Of a stretch of 64,000 nucleotides of DNA, positions 1 through 13,842 are shown piece by piece. Both the position numbers and the translations under genes were made by a program. The DNA lies in assembly GCA_034509425.1 (NCBI GenBank), contig JAVTVJ010000011.1, positions 1,550,001 through 1,614,000 on the forward strand, read 5' to 3'. This DNA is from Eopsaltria australis. Taxonomy: Eukaryota > Chordata > Aves > Passeriformes > Petroicidae. The notes under the pieces were generated by a model. The model was not told where the DNA came from. It saw only the letters and a program-made list of their open reading frames with translations, and ran no database searches. The stretch's first letter is position 1. Every line of letters starts with the position of its first letter.

Positions 1-1626
1 TGCTGTTGTTCTTTTTCTCCTTCTGCCTTCATGTCCACTTACAGGCCAGTATTGTCCAACTAGATTAACCTGAACTGTGCAATTGCTCTTTCATTCCAAT
101 TATGAACCTCTGTATTATAAATTGTGTGTATCATGGCTGCCTGACCAATTGCTTAGCAAGGAAACAAAAATTTATGTTCACAAGTATTAATAAAGGTAAT
201 TGTATCTTAACAGATTATATGCAAGGTGCACGAGGAAGGTTTTGGAGACAGAAAGAGATATTTTGGAACTCAGTCTAGTGCTTGCTTCTCTGTGATGGAA
301 GACAGAAGCCTAAAACAAGAGTTCAGAGAGATGAGCAAGCTAAGTAGAGAGACCACTGATAGTAGCAATAGGCGATGGGAGAGTCCTGCACACTGCTCCA
401 CAAAGTTCCGTTACTCTGGAAGCTAACCATCTTCAGCATGGGGTTTGTGGGCACAACTCTTCACAAACCAAAGGTGCTTTTTCCTTTGACAAAAAAACCC
501 AGCTCCCTTTCCTCCTACATGACCAACATTCAAGAAGCACGCCTTATTTGGTATGTAATACAGAGCTCTCAAGCAAGTATGTCTTTCAAAGTCTGTACAA
601 AAGACTTTTTGTCTCTCTTCCATTAAGTTTTCAAAAGGCCTCAGAGGTAGAAGATGAGGTGGACTCTGAAATCTGGAGTCAAAGATTTGCACCAAATTGT
701 TAAACTACTTCTGTCTTAATTCAGTGAATAAATGTGTAACCAGAGAAGGTAAACAAGGCTGAAAACATCTTCTTCAAAAAGGACCCTACTAAAAATGAAG
801 TGACCATATTTAATTATTTCCATCCAAAATAAGATTAAAAGTTATTTAAAAGTTGTTGGGCTTTTCCTTAGGCAACTTCTTCATTTTTTCTTTCCCTTAA
901 TGAAATGGCATAGGTTTTGCATAAAAGCAGCATCTCACTTCCTTTTCTAGCTATATTTTAAGTGAACTTAAGCTTCTGAGCTTTCACTCAGGCCTGCATG
1001 TCTCATAATACATAGGTAGTTTGTTCCTCAAGTATCTCTCTGGTACAACGATGTCCACCAGGAAAGCTACACAGGTGAAAGTTCAGGATACAACATATCC
1101 CAGAGAGTTTCCTAGAGACAGTGTAGGGATAAAGCCATTCCAATCTGAAGGGAAAAAATAATGTGGACATAAAGGTATAGGCTTACGTTAGTTTGCCTCT
1201 GGACCAGATAAGACTCTTCCACCTTTTTTTGTTTATTAAATGCAGATAAGTCTTAGGAGTCCAGCCTGCACTGATAGCTAAGTAAGTCCTCCTGGGATCT
1301 CCGGGAAGTCTCATGCAGACAAGGTACAGAGCAGGCTCCAGCAACCCCGGCCAACACATAACACAAAAGATATGCAGCTGCAGCATGTGCATGACTTGGA
1401 AAGCTTCATTAGTCAACAATGCAAGGGAATTAACCACCCTTGTTTTTTTGGGTTTTTTTTGGTATAGACATTGCTGATGGTGACTGTGCTTTGTATTTGC
1501 ATAAGGATGACCTATTGTAAAGTATACCTATTCAGGTTTACTTGTGATGCTTTCTTCTTACTCTCTTTTATAAAGAAAGAAAATGCTTTGGTCCTCTGAG
1601 AATAACATCAATGAATCCCAGAAACT

Positions 1627-1690
1627 ATTTATTGTTCTATGTACATAATGCATTTATGCACAGTTCTTTCGGAGTAAAAGAACAATAAAT
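1627..1690. repeat. Inverted repeat, 12-bp perfect arms
   Basis: ATTTATTGTTCT (1627-1638) and AGAACAATAAAT (1679-1690) are exact reverse complements, separated by 40 bases. The loop contains a further small palindrome (TGCATTTATGCA). No terminal repeat of a known transposon or target-site duplication is visible. Confidence 0.75.
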
Positions 1691-3534
1691 GATTCCTCTG
1701 TCCTTGGAAGGGAAGATAAAACCTGTAGATGAACACCATTAACTGCTGTTAAAACTTGACAGCCTGTAAAATAAAATGTTTTAAATGGACAAACCTGGTT
1801 CAATTATCTTCTAAACTGCGTGTGGAATCTGTTAAGATCTCATGAGATGATATTTCTGCAAGAATTGTGAAGACATAGACTTCCCCTTTTAGAATGAATT
1901 TGCAATGGCTTGTGCCATCAGAGGAAAAACTTTGATGATGCATTAACATGGTCCTGACCCAGCTGGTTGGCGTGCACTGTCACTCCAAAATTCCATTAAC
2001 AGGGTGCCTGAGGACATGAACTCAGTTTGACTTGAAAGCTTCATGTGTTTCAATTAAAAATGCATTTATTTAATTAATGTAGACATTAGGGGGAACACTA
2101 GCTTAAAAAGGAAGACTGAATCTGATAGACTATCTTCATCTTTTTTTAAGACATCTGGGAAATGTTGCTTTTTTTAAAAGTGTAAGATATAGGAAAGGGA
2201 GGAACGGAAATGTTGCAAATTAATAGATAGGAGACACTGAGGAAATTATCAGGCCTATTGCACTCAAAGTAGTTATTTTTGGATGTGGATAGCTCTCTTT
2301 TCTCTCTTTCTTTTTTCTTAATGACTGACAAGACAGTGCTAATTCCACTCAAAGGTTCTACAAACAAGAGGAGTTTGGCCACAATGGAAAAAAACTGTCC
2401 ACTTAACTGTCACTTAAAGTGTAAAATCAATGCTTTTAGTAATACAATAAATGTGACAAAATTCACCATTGCTGACACATGAAAAATTTCATCGAAAGAG
2501 AAAAATGAAGAGATGAAGGAAAAATATAGCTAAGGGAAATATCACCAGGGGCGTTCCTACTGTACCTAGGCACAATAGACCTCATTTGTTATTTTAATAA
2601 AATGTTCTGCTACTCTGACCAACTTAACTGACTTTAAAGATCATTTCCACTTCACAGCAGAGTCTAGGGCCTTATCTGAATAAGATTCAAACTCCAAGTA
2701 CAATTGTTTTTTTTGAAATCTTGAAGGATCTCATGAAGAAGATGCCACTTCAGTCCTGCTTTTATTGATGTAGTTTTCTGATGCAGAGTTCATTTTAAAT
2801 AATTAGCTGTCATGTGGATTGTGGTCACAAATAGATACATCTTTCCTGAGACACTCTGTACGGTATCCATTCTTATCAACCTAATGTAAACAGAGATTTA
2901 GTTACCCACAGACACACCACATTGATCTTATCTAGCACAGAAATACCAAATTAGCACTGACTGATTCTTAGGTAGCTATCAGCTAGCTGGCAGCTGTGAT
3001 TTTTCATATCCAGCGCATCTGCTTGATACCATACGCCAAGGCTAGATCTAGGGATTTTGGCACCTTGGTCTGGTTGGACAAATCCTTTGACATGTTTTCT
3101 CCCTGATGTGAGACCAAACAATGAATAGCTTCAATTGCATGTGCACTTAGCATTGTCTAGATTATTTATTTACTTTGAGCAGTTGTACAAATGGGGCAAT
3201 TCTGCAATCTGATAAAAAGAGGGGAGCTTTGATACATATCACAGAATAATGATGTGTCAGAGAGTGGACACACAAGCATTTCTTTTTGAGCTGCTGTTAC
3301 AAAGATTAACCTTGCTTACTATAAAGGAAAACTGGTAGTCTATGAAGGTTTTGTGGCCTATTGAAAGAGATTCAAAATTCTAAGAACATAACAATCTTAC
3401 AGAATCTTTAAGATCTGATGCAAATGGAGTCATAATAGCTCATGGGTTTCCTGACTTAGTGTAACAAAGCAACAGAACAGATCAGTCATTTTACTTTTGC
3501 TTGTATTATACAGAAATCCCCAGCACCAAGAATG

Positions 3535-3574
3535 TTGCTGCTTTTCAGCTGCTTTATCTTTCAGCTGCTTTTTC
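3535..3574 (+). repeat. Short imperfect tandem repeat (CAGCTGCTTT unit)
   Basis: The unit GCTGCTTT occurs three times in about 40 bases (near 3536, 3549 and 3565), the last two as TTCAGCTGCTTT. Too short to call a satellite; it also gives two CAGCTG E-box-type hexamers. Confidence 0.6.
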
Positions 3575-4310
3575 CCCTCCATCTTTTCCAGCTCCAGAGT
3601 TTCTGAAGATGCACAGTAGCTCAGAGAAGGAACTGATCCAGCTAAACTACTCTTGAGGAGGTGAGAGCATAGCAGAAACTTATTCTCATAGAAAACTGTT
3701 CTTAACAGGTTTAATTATGTGGTGGCTCACAGGCTAGATCTGCCACTGAAGAGGAGATAGGTACAAGCATTAATGATCAGCCATGGAGAAGGGCAGAACA
3801 TTCCCTTTTGGTAGATTCCTGTCTTCTTGCCACATTAAAAATACCAGGTAACCATAACCAAAACTATTTAAGTAATAGTCTGCAGAGCATCTCTTTTTGA
3901 AGGACAGAAATAAAATTCATTTAAAACAAAAAAAGCAGACCTATTTGTACAGGGTTTTCATATGAGAGTCCCCCTTCACTGGGAATGTTAAATGGAAATT
4001 CCATTAGATAGAATAGATTGAAAGCTGCTGATTTCTGGTGAATGGTCTCAGCTGTGGGAGAGCAATCAGTCTGACAGCGCTGGTGGGGACAGGAAAGGTC
4101 ACGAACACTTCTTCCCTGGGCTGAACTACAAGAGCTCAGTACCCAGCTAACTGTTGAGCCAGAACAGACACCTGAGAACGACCTGATCATGTGCAGTTCC
4201 AGACACAGGATACTGATAGTGCTCTGGGACTGACCCTGCTGAGCAGCAAATGCTGCAGTCTGGTTTGGAGACTTCCAGGAGCAGCAGAGTTACCTAAAGT
4301 ATCTGAACAT

Positions 4311-4335
4311 GGGGTGGGCATGGGGGGGGGGGGGG
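4311..4335 (+). repeat. G-run with G-quadruplex potential
   Basis: A run of 14 consecutive G (4322-4335) is preceded by GGGGTGGGCAT, giving at least four runs of three or more G separated by loops of 1-3 bases on the plus strand. This meets the usual pattern for an intramolecular G-quadruplex. Long G homopolymers are also prone to sequencing and assembly length errors, so the exact length is uncertain. Confidence 0.85.
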
Positions 4336-7300
4336 TGTTTCTAATTTATTCTGCACCTGTGGAATCACCATCAAAATTCATCAAGTCTCAATAAATTCAT
4401 TCTTGTTTTTTGCATAATCCATTGCTGTGAGAAGCACAAAACAACAAAGCAAGTATGAGCAGAGCCCCTGGCTCTGGGAGCATCACATTTTCTTTCCCTC
4501 AAGAATACCCACCTCAAGGAAGCTACATGCTAAAGGTTACAGATATTACTGCACAGAATTCTTTCTCTTCCATGTTTCAAGGGGATGAAATGGCACATGG
4601 CTTTTATCTTTTTAAAATTATAGCTCTTTTTATTTATAAAGACTTCAGCTTGAAAAGCTGTTAAAAGTAATAAACCACATCTTTCTGAGAATACAATTCC
4701 ATTATTTAATCATGCCCAGAGGCATCAAAGACACTAGGAAATAATTGTCTTTTCGTCACTCAAGCATGAAACGCCCAACATTGTTTGAAACCTAATTCTA
4801 ACAAATGTTTAATATTCTAGTTCAGAAATCCCTTGACCATGGGCAAGTACAATCTCATTTCTCAGTCTTTTAAAACAGTTTGATAAAGTATCCCAGCAGG
4901 CATAAGTTGTGTTTCTTCTCTAATTTTTTTTTTTCAGTCAGGAAGGTTTCACTTTTTACAGCCATCTACCAGATCACAATTTCAATAATATGTAAACATC
5001 TCCATAGGATATTCATTCATCTAATTTCTTCAATCTAACCCTTTAAGTTTGGGTAAAACACATAGGAAGAAAATGAAACACAGGGAACAGTGGATCCAGA
5101 GCTACTGTAGTAAAATGAACATGGGAAGACTGTATTTACTGCAATGGCATTGTTTTGGCACAATTTGCCTTTCTTGGAATTTTTTTCTATTAATTAGTAA
5201 ATTAGTAGAGCCTATATTTTTCCACACCATGACCAAGAGATTTTTCCCGTATCACAAAATCATAAGACTCTGGCACTTAGAAATAAATTAATTGGTTAAT
5301 GTTGACATTGTAGCTCATAATTAATAGGCCCAGTAACTGAAGACACACACTAGGATGATGCTGTTACAGGACTGGATGTCTATCTCATCCTGACTCCATA
5401 AGCACAGGAGAACAGAACATCAACACTAGATATCGTAGGACTGATATTTACTACAAGTGGCCCATAAGTAGGAGACTTAGCTTCAAATTCAGAACTAAAG
5501 TCCTACAGATAGTCCTACCTACAAGGTGCTTCAAATACATCAATATAGATAATATTAAATAATAGAGAGTTAAAAAATAAAACCTTTGCAATATGGGATA
5601 CATCCAGTGCTTTTTATAGACTGTGACTAAAGTGAAAGAATTTGAGCATGGACAGAAACCGTAATGCAAGTTGCAGTTTGTGAGTTGCTTCTCCTTTTCA
5701 AAACTCCAGTGAAGTAACTGGGCCATTTCATGTTGCAGTTGAAAAGATCAGGGTCTAAAATAGTGTGTGTGAAACAGGAAATCTGAAATTACTTTTAACT
5801 CCTCCAGGTACACGGAGAGTACCTAAACCAGTCAAGAAAACATGTTACTGACCTCAAAAAAAGACAATTAAAGAAGTGCCTGCCAGACAACACAGAATAG
5901 CCAGTTATAACGGTGCAGTAGTTAGACAAGAAGAATGCAGAAAAGAATCAGAAGGCCACAGTTTATATTCTGTATATTAAAGGTAGGGGTAAAGGTGTAT
6001 TTCAAGCAAGTGCCACCAAAAGTAAATTGTTTCTGAGCCTCAGCCTAAACTGTGGTGAAGCATAGCATCTGAGCATAGGCCAGATCTCTGATTGTAGATG
6101 GGTATTTCTAAAAACAAACAGAGGTAAGAGCACCAAACAGCTCATTAAAAGCATTGCTAAATTTTATAAACTAAGCAGAGCAAATGCAAAAGAGACACTT
6201 AACATTTTTGTATGTGTTGGCATATTACTTTTCATTATATTCATTAAAAAGTTAAGATATCTCCCCTTCTCAAAAGGTACTGATTGGAATCTGGGGAATG
6301 AACCTCACTCTGAATGCTAAATTCCAATCACATTTGGAAATGTCTAAACTATTTATTTGTTTATTTCTTTATAGAAATTGTTCAGATTTACTTTGACTAT
6401 GTGTGGGTTTTATATATAGACATATATACTTCTAAATAATGTTATTATGTTTTTTAGTAGAGCAAAAATATGTTACTGTAAATATGCATTTTTCACTAAC
6501 ATTATGCTGAATAACCTTAAAGACTATCAAGGTAGTAGTACACAACACAGAGAACAGCTGAATTCTCTGTCCTCATGGTTTGCTATTTGCCTTGCCAAAT
6601 ATGTAGTGAAAATGTAATAAAGGGGTTGGTGAGTGGATTTTAAAAGAATGGACAATTTGAACTTTGAATGATCACTGTTTTGTGACTATTTGAGGAACAT
6701 GACTGCTGGAATTAAAGATAGATAAAGACAAAAACTATTCTCCTCTGACAAACCATTCTTCTAAAGTAATTGCATTGTGTTGTTTTGTTTTTTTTTCTCC
6801 TCAGCAGAGAAATGATACTTAATCCATCGAGATGTAAAAACTCTATAAAAGAGACTCTTTACAGGAGCACTTAGGTCACTAGGTTAAAGAAAGTGAATGG
6901 TATTCCTAATGGAAGATAAACGGTTGCCCTGTGGGGTTTTATCTGTCATACTAATCTCAAAAAGCATTTCATATAAAAGTAGAGTTAAAAAGACTGTTAA
7001 AGCAAGCTTCGCCACTGCAGTAAACTAATACCTGTGGCTTACCGCCTCTGCCCTACATATGTGAAATGTTTAAAATGTTTGGCAGGAAGCTTTTTCCCAC
7101 ATTTGGCTAGGCATACTCAGTGAACCCAATGTGAGATAATCCAAAACAATTCAGGTTCAACAAAGGTTGGGAAAATATTATAGCGGACATAAAGCTTTGA
7201 TGGAAAGCTTCTTTGATCTTGAGATTATAAAATACACAATTTCTAATCTGACAAATTTTTAGCTGCAAAGCAGAATATCTAAACATTCCTCTTTTGTCAT

Positions 7301-7779
7301 AACAGTTTAATCCCTTAAGAATGTGATTTAAACCATTGGGGAGCAAAGGTTACCACAAGATTTGTATGAAAGAGGAAACCTGCCTCAGACACCTAGATAG
7401 AAAAATGTGAAGGCCATTAAATTATATAACTAAATACTATCTGCAGATTGGCACTGCCAGGTCACCTTCAGTTCAAGCTGTGTCAAATATCTGTTGTTCC
7501 AAACATACTTGTTCACTGAATGAATACTGAAGTACTCATGATTATTTTAAACTTTGGATTTTGTGTTCAAAATGACCCACTTTGCCATGTATGAAAAATA
7601 GCACAACAGCACAAAAAGAGTTTAGGTATTAAGAGCTGTGGAGTGGGAGGTTTTGTTCTGAGGTTGTTTTCAAGGGGGGAGGACACTGAGCATTCTGATG
7701 TATTTATTAATCTCATAAAAAGTATTTCTTCTTCCTACTAATCTTGCTATGAAAAATCTGCTACTAACATGAAAATAAT

Positions 7780-7797
7780 GATTTTAAAATTAAAATC
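7780..7797. repeat. AT-rich palindrome
   Basis: GATTTTAA, AA, TTAAAATC: 8-bp perfect arms with a 2-base loop. In DNA this AT-rich such palindromes are expected by chance. Confidence 0.6.
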
Positions 7798-10700
7798 ACC
7801 CTTATGAAGCATTGCCTACCTGTTAGGACAGCAATTCTTGTAAGAAAGCAGCGTCAGCAGAAGCAAATAAAAATTTCTTTTATGAATTATACACACCATG
7901 ATTCAATATTGCAAGTCACATGTAAATCCATGCATTGGAGTTCATAAAATATGTTTTTCGGTGCTGATATACCACAAATCATTGAACACTAATTTGAGCA
8001 CAAAATCTAATAGAGCACTAGGAAGCTTCTAATGGCTTTTAAAGTTAGTTGGATCAGCCTTCAATCTTTTTATTTAGGAAAAAAAAAGCATACCAACAAT
8101 CAAACAACAAAACTCTTATTTCTTTCCTCTCTGAAACTGAAAGCAAAGTTCATTCATTTTGTTTGAAAAGCCAACATGTAGAAATTTAATTCCATGGTGA
8201 TTTGATTTCCATGGATCTGAACATTAGTGTTTGTCAGTAATGTTTGCAGCTAAATATCTTTATCCAAACTCCATTCAGTTTTCAGCTTTTTTAACAAATT
8301 GTTCCCTACCCTATAATCATGCCTGATAAAGAGAAAAAGTCTGGGAGCAGAAGACAGGGTTTGAAATAATGACTAGAATGGGGTTTTTACAGTCATTATA
8401 CAAACGAACATAAATAGTGATGATTAACACATGGATTGTCAATTTAGAAAGCATAGCCCAGTACAATGTTGTACTACAGAATGAGGAAAACATGGATCTT
8501 TGTGATAGAGTTTTTTACAGTAAATGAACTTTTGTTTATACTTGGGCAGAAATCTTCCCATTCAGTGAGAAAAAAATAATGTTGATAAGACTGAATCTCC
8601 ATAATCTCAAATTTAGAAGACATCATATCAGAAACAACAGATATATCAGTTCCTGACATTGTGTTATTTCTTATGTTTCTTGGTCTTACATCAATGATAA
8701 AAGTATTTGTTTTTTCCCTTGTCAAAATGTGCAACTCTTTCTCTTAATCACTCCAAAATTTTCACAATAATTAATTTTACCAAAAAATCTCGACAAACAT
8801 CCCACATATACCCAAAAAACCAATACAAATTTTGGTCTGTCATTATATTAAATACAGTGAAAACCACCTAATAGGTGCAAAAGGAGAGTAAGCTGGGAAG
8901 ACAGGCACCCTAATTGCACAAACTTCATTCCTTTTGGAGACAAGTATATATTTGATTAGAAATAGCATTTTAAAAATAGCTGCACACCAACTAGTCCTTC
9001 TGAAATCACAGCTGATCTTCTCCACATGCCCTGTAACCACAAAATGAGGCTTCTGACCCAGTGTAGGGAGGTAGGGTCATTTCTCCTCATGCACAAAGGT
9101 TGAATTAAGGACATGATATTCCTTGAACCTCATAGAATTTGTAGGATGGCTCTGCCTGGCTCCTTACCTGCTTAAGCAGATATTACATGCAGGGACTATC
9201 GGGTATTTTCCAAATCATTTCTCTAGAACTTTTTCTGTTTCCTGGCAGTGTACAATTCAGACAATTAAACTATATGGACTTCTGTATAAATCTAGGCTAG
9301 TGTTATAACAGACATTATTCATTTCAGAGGGCAACACATTCACCATTAAGACCTCCCTTACCATCCTCTGTGTCTCTGAAATGTTATTCATGTTTCCAGA
9401 TTCCATGATGCTCTTGAGCAGAACAATTTTGGACGTACAGTTGTGTGCTGGTATAGCACAGTGAGAAAGTCCCATTACATTAAAAACATATTTTCAGTGT
9501 GTTTCCTTCACTAAACATCATTACAGCTAAATGGAATTGAAGAACATATGATTTCTTTAAAAAATCGGGAACAATTTTTGCACAGTATATCCATTACAAC
9601 TTCTTCATTTCAGCCACAAAAATTATTTACAGAGGTTTCATAAAATATTTACATAATGTTTTCATTAAACATGCTATTATTAATATCCATCTGAATCAAA
9701 AAGTAGACACTGGGGAAAACCTGTGAGAGAGAAACAGGGAACTGGGAGAACACTTATGCTGAAACAAGCTACATACACCCATGTGACTGACCCAGAAACG
9801 ATTTTGTTGTTGCCAGTACAGCTGTCTTTGAAGTCAGCCAAACAACCACACTCTCCTGCCAAAAAGAAAAAAAAAGAAACCTTCATAGTTTGGCATCAGT
9901 GTTTTGCAATCAGTTTGTCACAGTTTCAGCAGCTATTTTAATTTTTAAAGTGATTCTTCTCTAATCTTCAGTTCTTATCTATTTATCACAGTGTTTTGAA
10001 CAGTCTTTACTTCCCTAACAGAAATGTCTTTATGTGTCCTCCTTCAAACTTACCTTTGCATCTGCTGTTTCCATTGTCCTTCCACTGATGTGGATGCATT
10101 TCATTGTCCAATTTTTGTCTTTGCTCTCAGGACAGAACAGTAAAATAAAACCAACCCCTTATAAGTTAAATTCTGTCCTGGCTTCAGTCTCACAGTCTTT
10201 TGAAAGATCCTTCAGTGTCCCATCATTTTGCTTGTGTTTTCTTGATATTGTCAGATTGGTTTAGACTGAATTTCTGCTAAATCTTCCAGTTCAAGGTCAT
10301 AAAATCTTCCTGCTTTCAGAACATGCCTTTTTACTGTCAATTGTATGTTGTTATTTCCTTCACTTGAGAATTTGTCATTGTCCGAAGGTACATAGTAATA
10401 TTTAATGGCCACCTTTTTCCTCCATCCCATATCTTTCCTGCTGATGTGCTGTGCAGCTATAAATCATCACTAGGATTTATCTTTACTTTTGTTTAATTGC
10501 ACCTGAAAGCTTTCTTTTTGTCTTAGTTTTCTTCCTGTTTTCCTGTTGCTTTTTTCATAATTTTCCCAATTTATTGTCTGAACTTGTTGAATACTGAATT
10601 CTGAACCCAGAATAGATCATACTAGTCTGTGAATATAAACTGCCATATTGTCTTTCTGACCAATATCAGTGCAGTACTTCAAATAGTCTTCTTAAGTGAT

Positions 10701-11569
10701 AAGTTCTCAAGGAAGTTCTCCTTTTCTCTTATTACAGTTTACTTTGTCCATCCATCCTCATCCACTCCAGCAGTTTTGTATCCTTGTCCTTATAGAGACA
10801 ATCTCAGAAGTTTTAGACTTCTTATTTAGGTAGAATTTCTTACACTATAACATTTTTGCTCCTTTTAAAGGTCCCAAACACATCAGAACTGATGCAGTAT
10901 CTCTGAAAGCCCTATGACTCTTCTGAGTATCAAAATTGGCACCTCATGTATTGACATTTAGGCATCTGAATGATTCCCTATGTGTCCGTCTAAGTTTGTT
11001 GTTTAGGCTCCCTCTGTAGTCCAGAACAAGTGCTTAAACAAGAATTGCCCTCCAGAGATGCACATTTCCTGTTCATTGGCCAGAAGGGAACCTACTCATT
11101 CCACTTCCAGAGGTGAAGTTAGTGCAGTGCATCCTGTGGTCAGTGACACATCCTTCTAGTCATAATAACAGTGGGTATTACTTTCTTCACTGTGTTTTCC
11201 GTGCGCCTGAAACTGCCCCTGATTATTGCTATATCAATTTCATTTAAAATTTAAAATGGAAAGTTTAACCTTTTGTCTAGCTCATGGCAAGCTTTTACTA
11301 GTGTGAAAAGATATGTAGTTTCAGGATCAGTGATGGAATTTATCTTTCTGGATTTCTTCACTTCAAGTCTGTGTGATAAATAGGAATAAACTCTAATACT
11401 TACTATATTCCAGACTGAACAACGATTAGATCCTCCAAGAAAAGGATCATCAAAAGGAAGTTGTTTGATATAGCTTAAAAAAAGCAAAATATTTGCACAT
11501 TCCCCAGTTCACTCTGTGTTGGCTGACAGGAAGCTCTAAGGAGACAACACTGAAATATTATTTTCTTGG

Positions 11570-11610
11570 TTTTTTTCTTTTCTTCTTTCTCTTTTTTTTT
11601 TTTTTTTTTT
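11570..11610 (+). repeat. Pyrimidine tract ending in T19
   Basis: Forty-one uninterrupted T/C bases, the last 19 all T, followed by AATTTAAG. It could be a simple-sequence expansion. It also has the form of a polypyrimidine tract before an AG, but no coding exon follows. Confidence 0.85.
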
Positions 11611-12980
11611 AATTTAAGATGGAATGTTAAATGAAGTCAACAATATTAGCCAGAGGTCAAGAAACTCTGCATTTCAATTTGATGAGGTTGATATTCAATC
11701 ATCTGAAACACCAATATTGCAAACCTTTGACTGCACTCTCTCAGGAAGAATCAGTAACACAAAAGGGTGAGCAACATTCTTTCCCTTTGATTTCAAATGG
11801 AAATAGAGGTGACTGCACAAGAAGTACTGAGCACTTTTCAGGACCAGGACTTAATTTAAGAGAGGAGGAAATGAAACTAAATTTATAAGAATAGCAGCCT
11901 GGAGGTATAGTTACACAAAATGGTCCAGGCAATGGGATGCTAAGAAATAGAGAATGACTAGATAGTACCTTTGTGGGGACCAGGACTTTCAGGAATCCCT
12001 GAATATGATCCTCTATATATAATTATTTAAAGATTAAATTATGTAGTTAACTAAATGTAATTATTTAAGTGAAGAAGATTAGTGGAGTATGCAAATAATA
12101 TTCATATCTTTCTCTGTAAGGACTGTCTCATGATGATTTGCACAGAACAAAGTTCATTTGGGTTTTGTTAGGAAGTTGGGATATTTAAAAATCAAGAAGG
12201 TTCATAATAATTTTTATTGGGAAGGTAAAGAAGGGAGAGAACTCTAGAGTATTTAGCTGTCAACCTTATTTTTAACATAGATATAAATACTTCCTTCACT
12301 GGAATGGACATGCAGATTAGGCCCAGAGCAAAACCTTTTTAGGAGATAAATGTTCTTCACACTTGTTTTCCTTCTTTGCAGATGATGGCAATAGTGAATG
12401 TTGCCAGAGAAATTTATAAAAATAACACTGAATCCAAATCAGAGACAAAGTGCCCCCCATGGAAAAACTGGCTAGACTGGAAGAGGCTGGTTTCAGAGCT
12501 AGGCAGGAGGAGCACGAATAGAAGAAAGCAGCTGAGTAGGATAAAAGCTTCATCTGGAAGGGACAAAGGAATTATTTTGGAATTAGAACAAAATGGGTAG
12601 GAAACCGACTATGCAGAACCACTTTAGAGGTCTAGTGTCAGAAAACAAGAAACAGATTTGATTAAGTGAGGCCAAGTAAATGTTGTTCATGAAGAGAAAG
12701 AAAAAGAAGTCATTACTACTGCAGGCAAATCTGCAGACTGGGGACAACATGAAAACGAAGAATGACAAAAAAATAACATGGTCAAAAGAAGAGATGAAAG
12801 GGTAAGCGTACAAAAACATCTGGTAATTACCTGCATAGTTCTTCAGAAAAGATAGCCTCCTACTCAGACTTGGTGTGTCAAAAAGCCTATCAAAAATTCC
12901 TTCTCTTGACAATTCAAGCTCCTGCTAAAAGGCTATAATTGACTCCTGATAATTTTCAACTGGAACTAGGCATAAGGACC

Positions 12981-13027
12981 AAAAAAAATTAAAAAAAAAA
13001 ATAAAAAAAAAAAAAAAAAAAAGAAAA
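12981..13027 (+). repeat. A-rich tract (A18-A20 core)
   Basis: Nearly pure A over 47 bases with two short T interruptions (12989-12990, 13002) and one G at 13023. No AATAAA-plus-gene body of a retrocopy is recognisable upstream, so I treat it as a simple repeat. The open frame on the minus strand at 12966-13151 includes a run of Phe only because of this tract. Confidence 0.85.
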
Positions 13028-13804
13028 TGGAGGAATTCTGCTCAAAGTGTTCACTCCAAGGTACTGCAACATTTTGTCTCAAAACATAAAACATTGGCCA
13101 TTTCTCTTGGACAGAGTGAAGTAGGTGGCATTTGGAGAAGATTATGACCATTAGGAGAACACAATTGCCTTCTTTTTAAGCATTTAAATTAACAATTAAT
13201 TATTAATAATAAGCATTAATTCCTCGTTTCACTAAATCTCAAATTCCGTGTCAATTTACTTTCAACTGTACTGCTATTTTCAGAGTACTATTTCCTTGCT
13301 AGTGCTTTCTAGCAAGAGTTCTCTAGTGTTTAGTGTTTCTTGTTAGAAGTGAGCTGCTTCTTGTAGCTTCTCATGTAAGATATTCTGCTGGTTGGCAGGA
13401 AGCCTAAGACTTAGAAATTGTAATTCTGCATGCAAGTTTGTTCCAGGAATCCAGTCTTTGGCTCTTTATCCTTTTTTTTGTGCTACTGATCCAATGACTT
13501 TAAATTGCTTTTTAAAAGTAATTTAATGAACTAATAATGTTTTATTTCAGCTTGATATGCATTTGGTTGGTTTACTCAGGATACAGTTACCAAACATGAC
13601 TCACCCCAGGATGATTATGTCTCGGTTTCAGCCAGGTGCACCTAGGACTTGGCAACCATCATCCTGAAGCTGATGTCTGTGCTAATTCTGCACTTAGTGA
13701 CCTTCACGATGTGGGTGTTTGGAATGATTCTGTTGGCACAAACACAAATTCTCGCATACAACCATCTGTTCCTTGTGGAGAGGAATTTTCAACAGGTATC
13801 TGGG

Positions 13805-13842
13805 ATGTTTCATCAACAACACTCAGTTTTCAGCACATCTCC
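13805..13842. mobile_element. Possible scrap of an endogenous retroviral LTR
   Basis: The segment TTTCATCAACAACACTCAGT followed by TTTCAGCACATC resembles the reverse complement of a stretch found in a widespread neoavian LTR (about 30 bases, imperfect). No LTR ends, target-site duplication or retroviral coding sequence are visible around it. Open frames in two phases cover 13636-13890, but neither shows a retroviral motif. The resemblance could be chance; treat this as a pointer only. Confidence 0.22.

Larger units (their letters stand above)
1..11569. other. Unique non-coding sequence, no gene seen
   Basis: Besides the inverted repeats at 1.6 and 7.8 kb, the short tandem repeat at 3.5 kb and the G-run at 4.3 kb, I see no interspersed repeat, exon or RNA gene. 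Open frames of 60-91 codons occur on both strands without domains, and none has a coherent set of splice signals. The segment 4040-4310 is somewhat richer in G+C than its surroundings, but I recognise nothing in it. Confidence 0.6.

Noticed and set aside
12376..13027. Processed pseudogene ending in the A-rich tract
   Set aside because: No recognisable gene body and no target-site duplication. Retrocopies of mRNA are rare in birds because CR1 does not use poly(A) tails.
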